The position numbers and the translations under genes were made by a program. Shown here piece by piece: positions 32,576-40,489 of a DNA stretch of 64,000 nt. This DNA comes from Spirochaetales bacterium (GTDB lineage: Bacteria > Spirochaetota > Spirochaetia > Sphaerochaetales > Sphaerochaetaceae): assembly GCA_017470995.1 (NCBI GenBank), contig JAFUXI010000071.1, forward strand, positions 1 to 64,000, in the 5' to 3' direction. Position 1 is the stretch's first letter. Each line of letters opens with the position of its first letter. The notes beneath the pieces are model-generated. The model was not told where the DNA came from and made no database searches. It saw only the letters and a program-made list of their open reading frames with translations.

Positions 32576-34981
32576 ATGAAGATAGCACTTGCAGGAAACC
32601 CCAACAGCGGAAAGACTACACTGTTCAATGCCCTTACCGGTGCCAACCAGTTCGTCGGAAACTGGCCCGGAGTAACGGTCGAGAAGAAAGAGGGAAAGCT
32701 CAAGAAGCATGATGACGTGATCATCACGGACCTTCCCGGAATCTACTCCCTCTCTCCATATACCTTGGAAGAGGTTGTCGCCAGAAACTATCTGGTAGGC
32801 GAAAGGCCGAATGCAATCCTCAACATCGTCGACGGTACGAACCTCGAGAGAAACCTCTACCTGACAACACAGCTCGTCGAGCTCGGAATTCCCGTTGTAG
32901 TTGCCATCAACATGATGGATCTGGTTCGCAAGAACGGCGACAAGCTCAATACCGCCGAGCTGGCAAAGGAACTGGGGTGCGAGGTCGTAGAAATCTCTGC
33001 ACTGAAGGGTACCGGAGTCCAGGAGGCCGCCCAGGCTGCAATCGCTGCGGCAAACAAAGGCAACAAGGTCCCGATGCATACCTTCTCAGGTCCCGTCGAG
33101 CACGCACTTGCCCACATCGAGGAAGCAGTTGTCCACAACATGGAAGAGGACATGCAGAGATGGTATGCCATCAAGGTCTTCGAGCGTGACAAGAAAGTAA
33201 TCGAGCAGCTCGGTCTCAAGCCCGAGACACTGGCTCATGTCGAGAACGATATCAAGGCAGCAGAGAAAGAGCTCGATGACGATTCCGAAGCCATCATAAC
33301 CAATGAGAGATATGTCTATATCGCTCAGGTGATCAAGGCCTGCTACAAGAAGCACAACGCCGGAAAGCTTTCCACATCAGATAAGATTGACCGCGTGGTC
33401 ACCAACCGCTGGCTGGGTCTTCCGATCTTTGCCGTAATCATGTTCCTGGTGTACTACATTGCTATGGTTACGGTCGGAACAGCCGCCACAGACTGGGCAA
33501 ACGATGGCCTGTTCGGTGATGGTTATCATCTTTTCGGCATAGGAAGCGGAAAATACGGCGATGCTTCGGATGAATACACCGAGGCAGCCAACGTCCTGGA
33601 TGCCTTTGTGGGTCTGGACGAGGAAGCCGAGTACGCCGATGTCCTGGCATCTGCCAAGGCCGTCAAGAGCGGAAGCACCGCAGACTATACTCTGGTCGAT
33701 GAAGAAACCCTGGCTCCGGAAGAAGTCACCTATACTTATGAAGACCTGCAGAATGCAATCGAAGTCTATCAGAACTATGAAGGCGAAGAGCCCGATCCGG
33801 CCGATTACGGAGTATGGGTTCCCGGAGTTCCTGCTCTTGTCGAGAGCGGTCTTGATGCAATCGGTTGCGCGGACTGGCTCAAGGGCCTGATCCTTGACGG
33901 TATTGTCGCCGGAGTAGGTGCAGTTCTGGGATTCGTGCCTCAGATGCTGGTTCTCTTCTTCATGCTGGCAATTCTCGAAGGATGCGGCTACATGGCCAGA
34001 ATCGCCTTCGTGCTTGACAGGATCTTCCGCAAGTTCGGCCTTTCCGGAAAGTCTTTCATCCCAATCCTGATCGGAACAGGATGCGGAATTCCCGGCATCA
34101 TGGCTTCCAGAACCATCGAGAACGAGCGTGACAGAAGAATGACCATCATGACGACCACGTTCATTCCCTGCGGCGCAAAGCTTCCGTTCATCTCAATGGT
34201 CGCCGGTGCAATCTTCGGCGGCTCTGCAATCATCGCTACATCGTCATACTTCGTCGGAATGGCAGCAATCATCATCAGCGGTATCATCCTCAAGAAGACG
34301 AAGATGTTCTCCGGTGACCCGGCTCCGTTCGTGATGGAACTTCCCGCCTACCATATCCCGACGGCAGGTTCGGTTCTCAGACTCACATGGGAGCGCGGCT
34401 GGTCGTTCATCAAGAAGGCCGGAACAATCATCCTGCTTTCGACTATCGTCATCTGGTTCCTGACATACTTCGGATTTACCGCAGACGGATTCAGGATGCT
34501 CTCCGAGGACGAGCTTGACCTCAGCATCCTTGCCAGGATAGGCTCCGTGCTGGCCTTCATCTTCAAGCCGCTCGGATTCGGAAACTGGCAGGCAACGGTT
34601 GCCTCCATCACAGGACTTGTAGCAAAGGAGAACATCGTCGGAACCATGGGTGTCGTCTATGGCTCCAACGGACTTGCCCAGGTCTATTCGACTCTTGCAG
34701 CTTCCTTCACGAAGGTCGCAGGATACTCCTTCCTGATCTTCAACCTCCTGTGCGCCCCGTGCTTCGCCGCAATGGGAGCAATCAAGCGTGAGATGAACAG
34801 CCGCAAGTGGACATGGTTCGCAATCGGCTATGAGTGCGGTTTTGCTTATCTGATTGCATTCGCCATCTACCAGATCGGAGCTATGTTCGCAGGTTACGGC
34901 AATGTCTTCGGTTTCATCCTCGGTCTTGCCGTGGTTGCTTTCGGAGTCTACATGCTCGTAAGGCGTCCCAAGGAGAACTGA
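32576..34981 (+). CDS. feoB: Ferrous iron transporter FeoB
   Basis: The ATG at 32576 follows GGAGG and gives 801 residues. The N-terminal G domain has G1 GNPNSGKTT, G3 DLPGIY and G4 NMMD. The membrane part has two Gate motifs, with GTGCGIPG and the Cys in FIPCGAKLP. An acidic loop of about 100 residues, roughly residues 305-415 and rich in Glu and Asp, lies between the first membrane helix and the first Gate repeat. This is longer than in the second FeoB of the window and may lie on the outer face. It imports Fe(II). Confidence 0.93.
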   Translation: MKIALAGNPNSGKTTLFNALTGANQFVGNWPGVTVEKKEGKLKKHDDVIITDLPGIYSLSPYTLEEVVARNYLVGERPNAILNIVDGTNLERNLYLTTQLVELGIPVVVAINMMDLVRKNGDKLNTAELAKELGCEVVEISALKGTGVQEAAQAAIAAANKGNKVPMHTFSGPVEHALAHIEEAVVHNMEEDMQRWYAIKVFERDKKVIEQLGLKPETLAHVENDIKAAEKELDDDSEAIITNERYVYIAQVIKACYKKHNAGKLSTSDKIDRVVTNRWLGLPIFAVIMFLVYYIAMVTVGTAATDWANDGLFGDGYHLFGIGSGKYGDASDEYTEAANVLDAFVGLDEEAEYADVLASAKAVKSGSTADYTLVDEETLAPEEVTYTYEDLQNAIEVYQNYEGEEPDPADYGVWVPGVPALVESGLDAIGCADWLKGLILDGIVAGVGAVLGFVPQMLVLFFMLAILEGCGYMARIAFVLDRIFRKFGLSGKSFIPILIGTGCGIPGIMASRTIENERDRRMTIMTTTFIPCGAKLPFISMVAGAIFGGSAIIATSSYFVGMAAIIISGIILKKTKMFSGDPAPFVMELPAYHIPTAGSVLRLTWERGWSFIKKAGTIILLSTIVIWFLTYFGFTADGFRMLSEDELDLSILARIGSVLAFIFKPLGFGNWQATVASITGLVAKENIVGTMGVVYGSNGLAQVYSTLAASFTKVAGYSFLIFNLLCAPCFAAMGAIKREMNSRKWTWFAIGYECGFAYLIAFAIYQIGAMFAGYGNVFGFILGLAVVAFGVYMLVRRPKEN

Positions 34982-34982
34982 T

Positions 34983-35138
34983 ATGGGAACGGCAATTGTC
35001 CTTCTTGTGCTTGCAGCGCTTCTTTCCCTGATTGTCCTGTCGATGGTCAGGGACAGGAAGGCGGGCAAAAACAGCTGCGGGCATAAATGCGGCTGCTGCC
35101 CCATGGCAGGGCAATGCCATAAATATAAGAAGAATTGA
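34983..35138 (+). CDS. FeoB-associated Cys-rich membrane protein
   Basis: A 51-residue frame begins one base after the feoB stop. An N-terminal helix (TAIVLLVLAALLSLIVLSMV) is followed by a basic segment and the Cys/His tail CGHKCGCCPMAGQCHKYKK. Small proteins of this kind regularly follow feoB and are annotated as FeoB-associated; an iron-handling or FeoC-like role is assumed, not shown. A similar protein follows the second FeoB at 41912-42067. Confidence 0.85.
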   Translation: MGTAIVLLVLAALLSLIVLSMVRDRKAGKNSCGHKCGCCPMAGQCHKYKKN

Positions 35139-35155
35139 ATTCCGTTGAACCGGAT

Positions 35156-35188
35156 ACCCCGAGCTTTTTGCCCGGGGTGCTTTTTATA
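35156..35188 (+). terminator. Terminator of the feo operon
   Basis: ACCCCG pairs with CGGGGT around a T-rich loop and is followed by GCTTTTTAT. Confidence 0.7.
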
Positions 35189-35207
35189 AAATAAATCCCT
35201 CAAAGTA

Positions 35208-35236
35208 TTGACCCTTACCCCCTTAGGGGGTATGGT
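35208..35236 (+). promoter_or_regulatory. Amino-acid ABC promoter with CsoR/CstR-like operator
   Basis: TTGACC (35208-35213) and TATGGT (35231-35236) are 17 bp apart. The spacer carries the G/C-tract inverted repeat TACCCCC-TTA-GGGGGTA (35216-35232). Such C-tract/G-tract palindromes are typical targets of CsoR-family regulators (Cu, Ni, formaldehyde or persulfide sensors). No regulator of that family is in the window. Confidence 0.6.
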
Positions 35237-35307
35237 GGGCCTTGTAAAATGCGGGGACCAACTATATCCAAGAATCCCCACCGTCACGGGCACAAACAAT
35301 GCATGTG

Positions 35308-35366
35308 GTGTTACCCTAGTCAAGAAAGACACGCCTGTGACGAATTGCATTTTACTAGGGTTACGC
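35308..35366 (+). ncRNA. Structured 5' leader that sequesters the ribosome-binding site of the ABC ATPase gene
   Basis: GTTACCCTAGT (35310-35320) is the exact complement of ACTAGGGTTAC (35354-35364), extendable by two more pairs. The AGGG that would serve as ribosome-binding site for the ATG at 35369 lies within the 3' arm. Upstream in the same leader (TSS about 35243) GGGGA/TCCCC can form a second hairpin. I cannot match it to a known riboswitch class by eye. It could be a translational riboswitch, a thermometer or a protein-binding leader. Confidence 0.55.
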
Positions 35367-35368
35367 AA

Positions 35369-36481
35369 ATGATTGAGATTCGTCATTTGAGAAAGGAGTT
35401 TGATGATAACACCATCCCCCTGAAGGATATAAACGTTACCATCAACAACGGGGATGTGATAAGCATCATCGGACCTTCTGGCACGGGCAAATCCACATTG
35501 CTCAGATGCATCAACATGCTGACCGAACCGACCAGCGGACAGATCATTGTTGATGGCCAGGACATCACAGAGAGAGGTTGCAACCTCAACGAAGTGAGAA
35601 AGAAGATGGGGATGGTATTCCAGTCTTTCAACCTCTTCGGTCATCTCACAGTAATCGAGAACATCATGAATCCTCAGATCACGCTCCTGGGCAGAAGCAG
35701 GCAGGAGGCCTTCGACAAGGCCATGTACCTTCTGACACAGGTCGGTCTGGCAACCAAGGTGTTCTCCTATCCCGACGAGCTGTCGGGCGGTCAGCAGCAG
35801 AGAATCGCCATCGCAAGGACTCTGGCAATGGATCCGGACATCATCCTGTTCGACGAGCCTACCAGCGCACTGGACCCGAGTATGATCGGTGAGGTCCAGT
35901 CGGTCATCAAGCTTCTTGCCAAGACGGGCAGAACCATGATGATAGTCACCCACGAGATGGACTTCGCACGCAAGATTTCCAACCGTGTGCTTTTCATGGC
36001 AGACGGCGTCATCTATGAGGAAGGCACCCCGAAGGAGATCTTCGATCATCCGAAGAAGGAGCTTACCAGAAAGTTCGTCCAGCGCCTTACGACACTCAGC
36101 TACAAGATCGATTCCACTGAGTTCGATTTCGAGGCCATGAACGAAGAGCTCCAGCTCTACGGTGAGAAGCTCCTCATCGAGGCAGAGCGTCTCACGAAGC
36201 TTTCCATCGCAATCGAGGAAATCTGTATCAACAACATCGCCAACTATTCGGAGAATCCGTTCATCCTGGTTAAGATCGAGTATTCCGAGAAGCAGGATAC
36301 CCTGTACCTCTCAGTCAAGTACAAGGCAGAAGAGCACTTCACTCCGAGGGAGTCGGAGAGTAAACTCTTCCTCCTGTTGCTTGATGAGCCCACAACATCC
36401 GTCAGCGAGAAGAAGCTCTCCGATGACCCGGATGGATGTGAATATCAGATCGACATGAGCTTCAAGTGGGTGGAGGAGTGA
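35369..36481 (+). CDS. Polar amino-acid ABC transporter ATPase with C-terminal GHKL-like domain
   Basis: The 370-residue protein has an ABC domain (about 1-245): Walker A GPSGTGKST, Q-loop VFQSFNLFG, signature LSGGQQQRIAIARTL and Walker B IILFDEPTSALDP. An extra 125 residues follow. Within them KLSIAIEEICINNIANYS matches the N-box helix of RsbW/SpoIIAB-type GHKL ATPases, followed by beta strands ILVKIEYSEKQDTLYLSVKY. Later G boxes are poorly conserved, so this may be a non-enzymatic regulatory domain. It is coupled to the receptor-permease gene. Expression is probably set by the leader structure and the CsoR-like operator. Confidence 0.85.
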   Translation: MIEIRHLRKEFDDNTIPLKDINVTINNGDVISIIGPSGTGKSTLLRCINMLTEPTSGQIIVDGQDITERGCNLNEVRKKMGMVFQSFNLFGHLTVIENIMNPQITLLGRSRQEAFDKAMYLLTQVGLATKVFSYPDELSGGQQQRIAIARTLAMDPDIILFDEPTSALDPSMIGEVQSVIKLLAKTGRTMMIVTHEMDFARKISNRVLFMADGVIYEEGTPKEIFDHPKKELTRKFVQRLTTLSYKIDSTEFDFEAMNEELQLYGEKLLIEAERLTKLSIAIEEICINNIANYSENPFILVKIEYSEKQDTLYLSVKYKAEEHFTPRESESKLFLLLLDEPTTSVSEKKLSDDPDGCEYQIDMSFKWVEE

Positions 36482-36483
36482 TC

Positions 36484-38817
36484 ATGAAGAAAGCATTTGT
36501 AATTCTTGCAGTCATGCTCTTCCTCTGCGCAACTCTGTTTGCCGCAACCGTCGACACAAGCAAGTTCGAGAAGATTGAGGATTTCAACGGGCTTCCCATC
36601 GGAGTCCAGACGGCTGTTCTTTATGAGGAGCTGATCCAGGACCGTGTTCCGGATACCGAGTTCGCTTACTTCACGATGCCCACCGACATGATCCTTGCCC
36701 TCAAGTCGGGCAAGGTTGCAGCCTATCTTGTAGAGGCTGTCGGTTACGGCGTTCACAAGGCAAACCATCCCGAGCTCGATGTATTCAAGGAAGTTCCGGG
36801 CTATATCAGCGCCAGCAACATCATCGGCAACAACGACAAGCAGGAACGCCTTCTGCGTGAGATGAACGAGTTCATCAGAAACGGCTATCAGAACGGCCTT
36901 CTGGGTGATGACGGCTCGCTTTATCAGTACTGGATTGCTGATTTCGACCCGCTGACAGACAACGTGGGCGTCAAGGACTTTGAGTTCACCGGTGAGAACG
37001 GAACCCTCAATGTCGCGGTCGAGGGCGGCTATGAACCGTTCAGTTTCGTCAGCGACGGGAACCTCGCGGGCTTTGATGTCGAATTCGTCTGCCGTTTCTG
37101 CGTGGAGTATGGCTATACCCCGATCTTCAACGAGATTCCGTTCGAGTCCATCGCACCGGGCGTCGAGACAGGAAAGTTCGACATCGGAATGAACATCGTC
37201 GTTAGCGAAGAGCGCAACGAGACCGGAACACTGTCGGACATCTACTACACATGTCCCGTCTATATGGTCGTGCTCGGCGCAGACAATGCCGCTGCAGCTT
37301 CGACATCTTCAGCCGGCCAATACAACAGGATCGAGGACCTGGACGGTCTTCCGATCGGAGTACAGACAGCCGTTCTCTATGAAGAGCTGATTCAGGACCG
37401 TGTGCCGAACACCGAGTTCGCTTACTTCACTATGCCCACCGACATGATTCTTGCCCTCAAGTCAGGCAAGATCGCAGCATACCTTGTGGAGGGTGTCGGC
37501 TATGGAGTGCATAAGGCAAACCATCCGGAACTTGATACATTCAAGGAGATTCCCGGCTACATCAGTGCCAGCAACATCATCGGTAACAACGACAAGCAGG
37601 AGCGCCTCCTGCGTGAGATGAACGAGTTCATCGATAACGGCTACAAGAACGGTCTTCTGGGTGACGAAGGTTCCCTGTACCAGTACTGGATTGCGGATTT
37701 CGACCCTGCAACGGACAATGTCGGAGTCAAGGACTTCCAGTTTACAGGAGAGAACGGAACGATCAACGTCGCAGTCGAGGGCGGCTATGAGCCGTTCAGC
37801 TTCGTCAGCGACGGGAACCTCGCGGGCTTTGACGTCGAGTTCGTCTGCCGCTTCTGTGTGGAGTACGGCTATACCCCGATCTTCAACGAGATTCCGTTCG
37901 AGTCCATCGCGCCGGGCGTCGAGACCGGTAAGTTCGATATCGGAATGAACATCGTCGTCAGCGAAGAGCGCAACGAGACCGGAACGCTTTCGGACGTGTA
38001 CTACACATGTCCTGTCTATCTGGTCATCCTGGGCGATTCCCCGTACGCTTCGGCTGCCACTCAGTCAACGACAGTTGCCAAGGTCGGATTCTTTGAGAAG
38101 CTGCAGACCAGCTTCTACAAGACCTTCATCAGGGAAAACAGATGGAAGCTGTTCGTCTCAGGTGCCGGGGTTACGACACTGATCACGATCTGCTCGATTG
38201 TCATCGGAACGATCCTCGGATTTGCGGTCTATATGGCCTGCAGACACGGCAATGTGTTTGCGAACAAGACTACCAACTTCTTCATGTGGCTGATTCACGG
38301 AATGCCGACCGTCCTGTTCCTGATGATTCTGTATTACGTGATCTTCGGATCCTCAAGGCTTCCGGGAATGTGGATTTCGGTAGTCGGATTCTCGCTGATC
38401 TTCGCATGCTCGATGATCGACATGCTCAGAGTCGGATACAACGCCATCGGACGCGGACAGTACGAAGCTTCCACGGCAATGGGATACTCGGACAGCCAGA
38501 GTTTCTTCAGGATACTGCTTCCGCAGGCAGCCCATCACTTCCTGCCGATCTACAGCAACGAAGTCGTCACCCTCATCAAGGAGACTTCGGTCGTAGGTTA
38601 CATCGCGGTTCTTGATCTGACCAAGATAAGCGACCTTGTCAGAAGCAGAACATACGAAGCATTCTTCGCATTGATTCTCACTGCAGTCGTCTATTTCGTC
38701 ATCCAGGAGATCATGATCAGGATAGTAAAGGCTATCCAGAAGAAAATCGATCCGCGCAGAAGATCCAACAAGAAGATCCTTGAAGGAATCGACATCAAGG
38801 ATTGGGATCTGTTCTGA
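36484..38817 (+). CDS. Amino-acid ABC receptor-permease fusion with duplicated receptor unit
   Basis: The ATG at 36484 (GGAGGAG upstream) gives 777 residues: signal peptide (1-21), receptor unit 1 (about 24-270), receptor unit 2 (about 282-530) and a HisM/GlnP-type permease (about 550-777). The permease has an EAA-like loop in GQYEASTAMGYSDSQSFFRI. The units are over 90% identical; for example GLPIGVQTAVLYEELIQDRV and EGGYEPFSFVSDGNLAGFD occur in both. Each unit runs lobe 2 then lobe 1 of the SBP_bac_3 fold, so the middle lobe-1/lobe-2 pair has the canonical order. It imports a polar amino acid, identity unknown. Two receptors per chain would raise local ligand concentration. Confidence 0.88.
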   Translation: MKKAFVILAVMLFLCATLFAATVDTSKFEKIEDFNGLPIGVQTAVLYEELIQDRVPDTEFAYFTMPTDMILALKSGKVAAYLVEAVGYGVHKANHPELDVFKEVPGYISASNIIGNNDKQERLLREMNEFIRNGYQNGLLGDDGSLYQYWIADFDPLTDNVGVKDFEFTGENGTLNVAVEGGYEPFSFVSDGNLAGFDVEFVCRFCVEYGYTPIFNEIPFESIAPGVETGKFDIGMNIVVSEERNETGTLSDIYYTCPVYMVVLGADNAAAASTSSAGQYNRIEDLDGLPIGVQTAVLYEELIQDRVPNTEFAYFTMPTDMILALKSGKIAAYLVEGVGYGVHKANHPELDTFKEIPGYISASNIIGNNDKQERLLREMNEFIDNGYKNGLLGDEGSLYQYWIADFDPATDNVGVKDFQFTGENGTINVAVEGGYEPFSFVSDGNLAGFDVEFVCRFCVEYGYTPIFNEIPFESIAPGVETGKFDIGMNIVVSEERNETGTLSDVYYTCPVYLVILGDSPYASAATQSTTVAKVGFFEKLQTSFYKTFIRENRWKLFVSGAGVTTLITICSIVIGTILGFAVYMACRHGNVFANKTTNFFMWLIHGMPTVLFLMILYYVIFGSSRLPGMWISVVGFSLIFACSMIDMLRVGYNAIGRGQYEASTAMGYSDSQSFFRILLPQAAHHFLPIYSNEVVTLIKETSVVGYIAVLDLTKISDLVRSRTYEAFFALILTAVVYFVIQEIMIRIVKAIQKKIDPRRRSNKKILEGIDIKDWDLF

Positions 38818-38841
38818 CAGACGGATACAGCAAGGTAAACG

Positions 38842-38870
38842 GACCCCGGGCGAAAGGCTCGGGGTCTTTG
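38842..38870. terminator. Bidirectional terminator
   Basis: GACCCCG pairs with CGGGGTC around GGCGAAAGGCT, followed by TTTGTTT on the plus strand. It ends the ABC operon and lies a few bases beyond the stop of the convergent decarboxylase gene. Confidence 0.75.
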
Positions 38871-38872
38871 TT

Positions 38873-40303
38873 TCAACGCAGGGCTTTGATGCGGTCGATG
38901 ACCTTGTCTATATGGTCGTGGGTGAGGGCGGGGTTCAGCAGGGTGAACTTCAGCATCACCTTGCCGTCCTTGGAGGTCTGCCCGATTACTGTGCCTTCAT
39001 CCATAAGGCGCTTGCGTATATTCTTGTTTGCCTCATCACCGTCGATTACGGCAAAGACGACCGAGCTGATTTCAGGTTTCACCGGTGCAATGAAGACCGG
39101 GTCTGCAATCAGACGGCTGTAGAAATAGTCGGCATTCTCCACGGCCGTGTCTATGATTGAGGCAAAGCCGTCCTTCCCGCGGGTGCGGAAGGACATGAAG
39201 ACCTTGAGGGCATCGAACCTTCTGGTTGTCTGAAGGCTCTTGTCCACGAGGTTGATGTAGCCTTCCTCCTCATCCTCTTCGCGGTTGAGGTAATCGGCAT
39301 GGAGCTCGAAGCATTCCTGCATGCTCTTTTCCCGGAAGAGAACAACGGAGCAGGAGATCGGCAGAAGGAACATCTTGTGGAAATCCACGGTGACGCTGTC
39401 GCAAAGGCTCAGGTCTCCCATGCGGCTTCTGTAGCGGCTGCTCATTACAAGGCCGCTGCCATAGGAAGCGTCTGCATGGAGGAACATCCCGTACTTGTCG
39501 CAGATGCGCCTCATTGCTGCAACGTCATCGATCGAACCGTAGTCGGTTGTTCCGATGGTTGCAACTGCACAGAATGGAATAAGGCCGTCATCGATGTCCT
39601 GTTTTACCATCTCTTCGAACTTTTCAATATCAACCTTGCATCTGGAGTCTATCGGAAGCTTTCTGACCGAATTGTAGCCCAAACCCATGACGTGGCAGGT
39701 CTTGTCCATCGAGAAGTGCGAGACTTCGGATGTATACAGACGAAGCTTGCCATAGCAGGAGGGAAGCCCGTTGAGCTTCACATCCCAGTTCAGGTGTTTT
39801 TTGCAGAACCAGTCACGGCCGGCGATTATGGCGGCCATGTTGGACTGGGTTCCTCCTGATGTGAAGGTTCCGTCAGCCTCGGGGCCGAACCCGAAGAGCT
39901 TTACCAGACCGTGAATCATGTTCTCCTCGATCTCGGTAGCTGCAGGGCCCTGGTCCCAGCTGTCCATGCTGTCGTTGAAAGTGCCGATTATAAGCTCGGA
40001 GGCGATTGTCTCGGTGAGGGCAGGGGCATGCAGGTGGGGCATGTACATGGTGGACCATGTCCTCAGAAGATGGGGCATGATGTCCTTCTCGACGGTACTG
40101 AGGGTCTCTTCGAACCCCGTACCTTTTTCAGGAAGAAATCCCAGACGGTTGAGGTCTTCCCTGAGTTTGTAGACGTCCTTGCCGGAATAGGCAGTATTGT
40201 CGTCGTAGGATCTGATGATTGCATCCGCCGTGTCTGCAATCATCCTGCGGAATACTTCCTTGGTTTCAGCGTCAGCTGACAGGATTACAGGTGTTTTTCC
40301 CAT
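38873..40303 (-). CDS. PLP-dependent group II amino-acid decarboxylase
   Basis: The 476-residue protein has the group II decarboxylase fold: GTFTSGGTQSNMAAI near residue 135, the PLP-binding DASYGSG near residue 265, and the Schiff-base Lys in TVDFHKMFLLP near residue 310. Relatives act on glutamate, aspartate, tyrosine or diaminobutyrate. The neighbouring polar amino-acid importer and AGCS symporter make an acidic or aliphatic amino acid plausible. No antiporter is adjacent. Start is ATG at 40303 after a spaced GGAGTCGACGG. Confidence 0.87.
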   Translation of the reverse strand: MGKTPVILSADAETKEVFRRMIADTADAIIRSYDDNTAYSGKDVYKLREDLNRLGFLPEKGTGFEETLSTVEKDIMPHLLRTWSTMYMPHLHAPALTETIASELIIGTFNDSMDSWDQGPAATEIEENMIHGLVKLFGFGPEADGTFTSGGTQSNMAAIIAGRDWFCKKHLNWDVKLNGLPSCYGKLRLYTSEVSHFSMDKTCHVMGLGYNSVRKLPIDSRCKVDIEKFEEMVKQDIDDGLIPFCAVATIGTTDYGSIDDVAAMRRICDKYGMFLHADASYGSGLVMSSRYRSRMGDLSLCDSVTVDFHKMFLLPISCSVVLFREKSMQECFELHADYLNREEDEEEGYINLVDKSLQTTRRFDALKVFMSFRTRGKDGFASIIDTAVENADYFYSRLIADPVFIAPVKPEISSVVFAVIDGDEANKNIRKRLMDEGTVIGQTSKDGKVMLKFTLLNPALTHDHIDKVIDRIKALR

Positions 40304-40397
40304 GCCGTCGACTCCTTTTTGGAATGTTCTGCAACCTGATGCAAGATAGATAATAGCAGTAATTCCGCCACGGGGCCACTAAAATTTATTTTTTTGT

Positions 40398-40426
40398 TTG
40401 ACCCCTGTCTGATATGCCTTTATAGT
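40398..40426 (+). promoter_or_regulatory. Promoter of the AGCS symporter gene
   Basis: TTGACC (40398-40403), a 17-bp spacer and TATAGT (40421-40426). The predicted leader is about 57 nt with no clear structure. Confidence 0.65.
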
Positions 40427-40489
40427 GGGGCTTGAAGATGCACGATCACACGGTTCATCTTGGTTTACCGAGGTAAAGGGGGTACGGCT

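Noticed and set aside
34244-36049. A 601-codon open frame on the minus strand across feoB, the intergenic region and the ABC ATPase gene
   Set aside because: It is antisense to two unmistakable genes, lacks a ribosome-binding site and recognisable motifs, and its composition is what reverse-complemented coding DNA gives.
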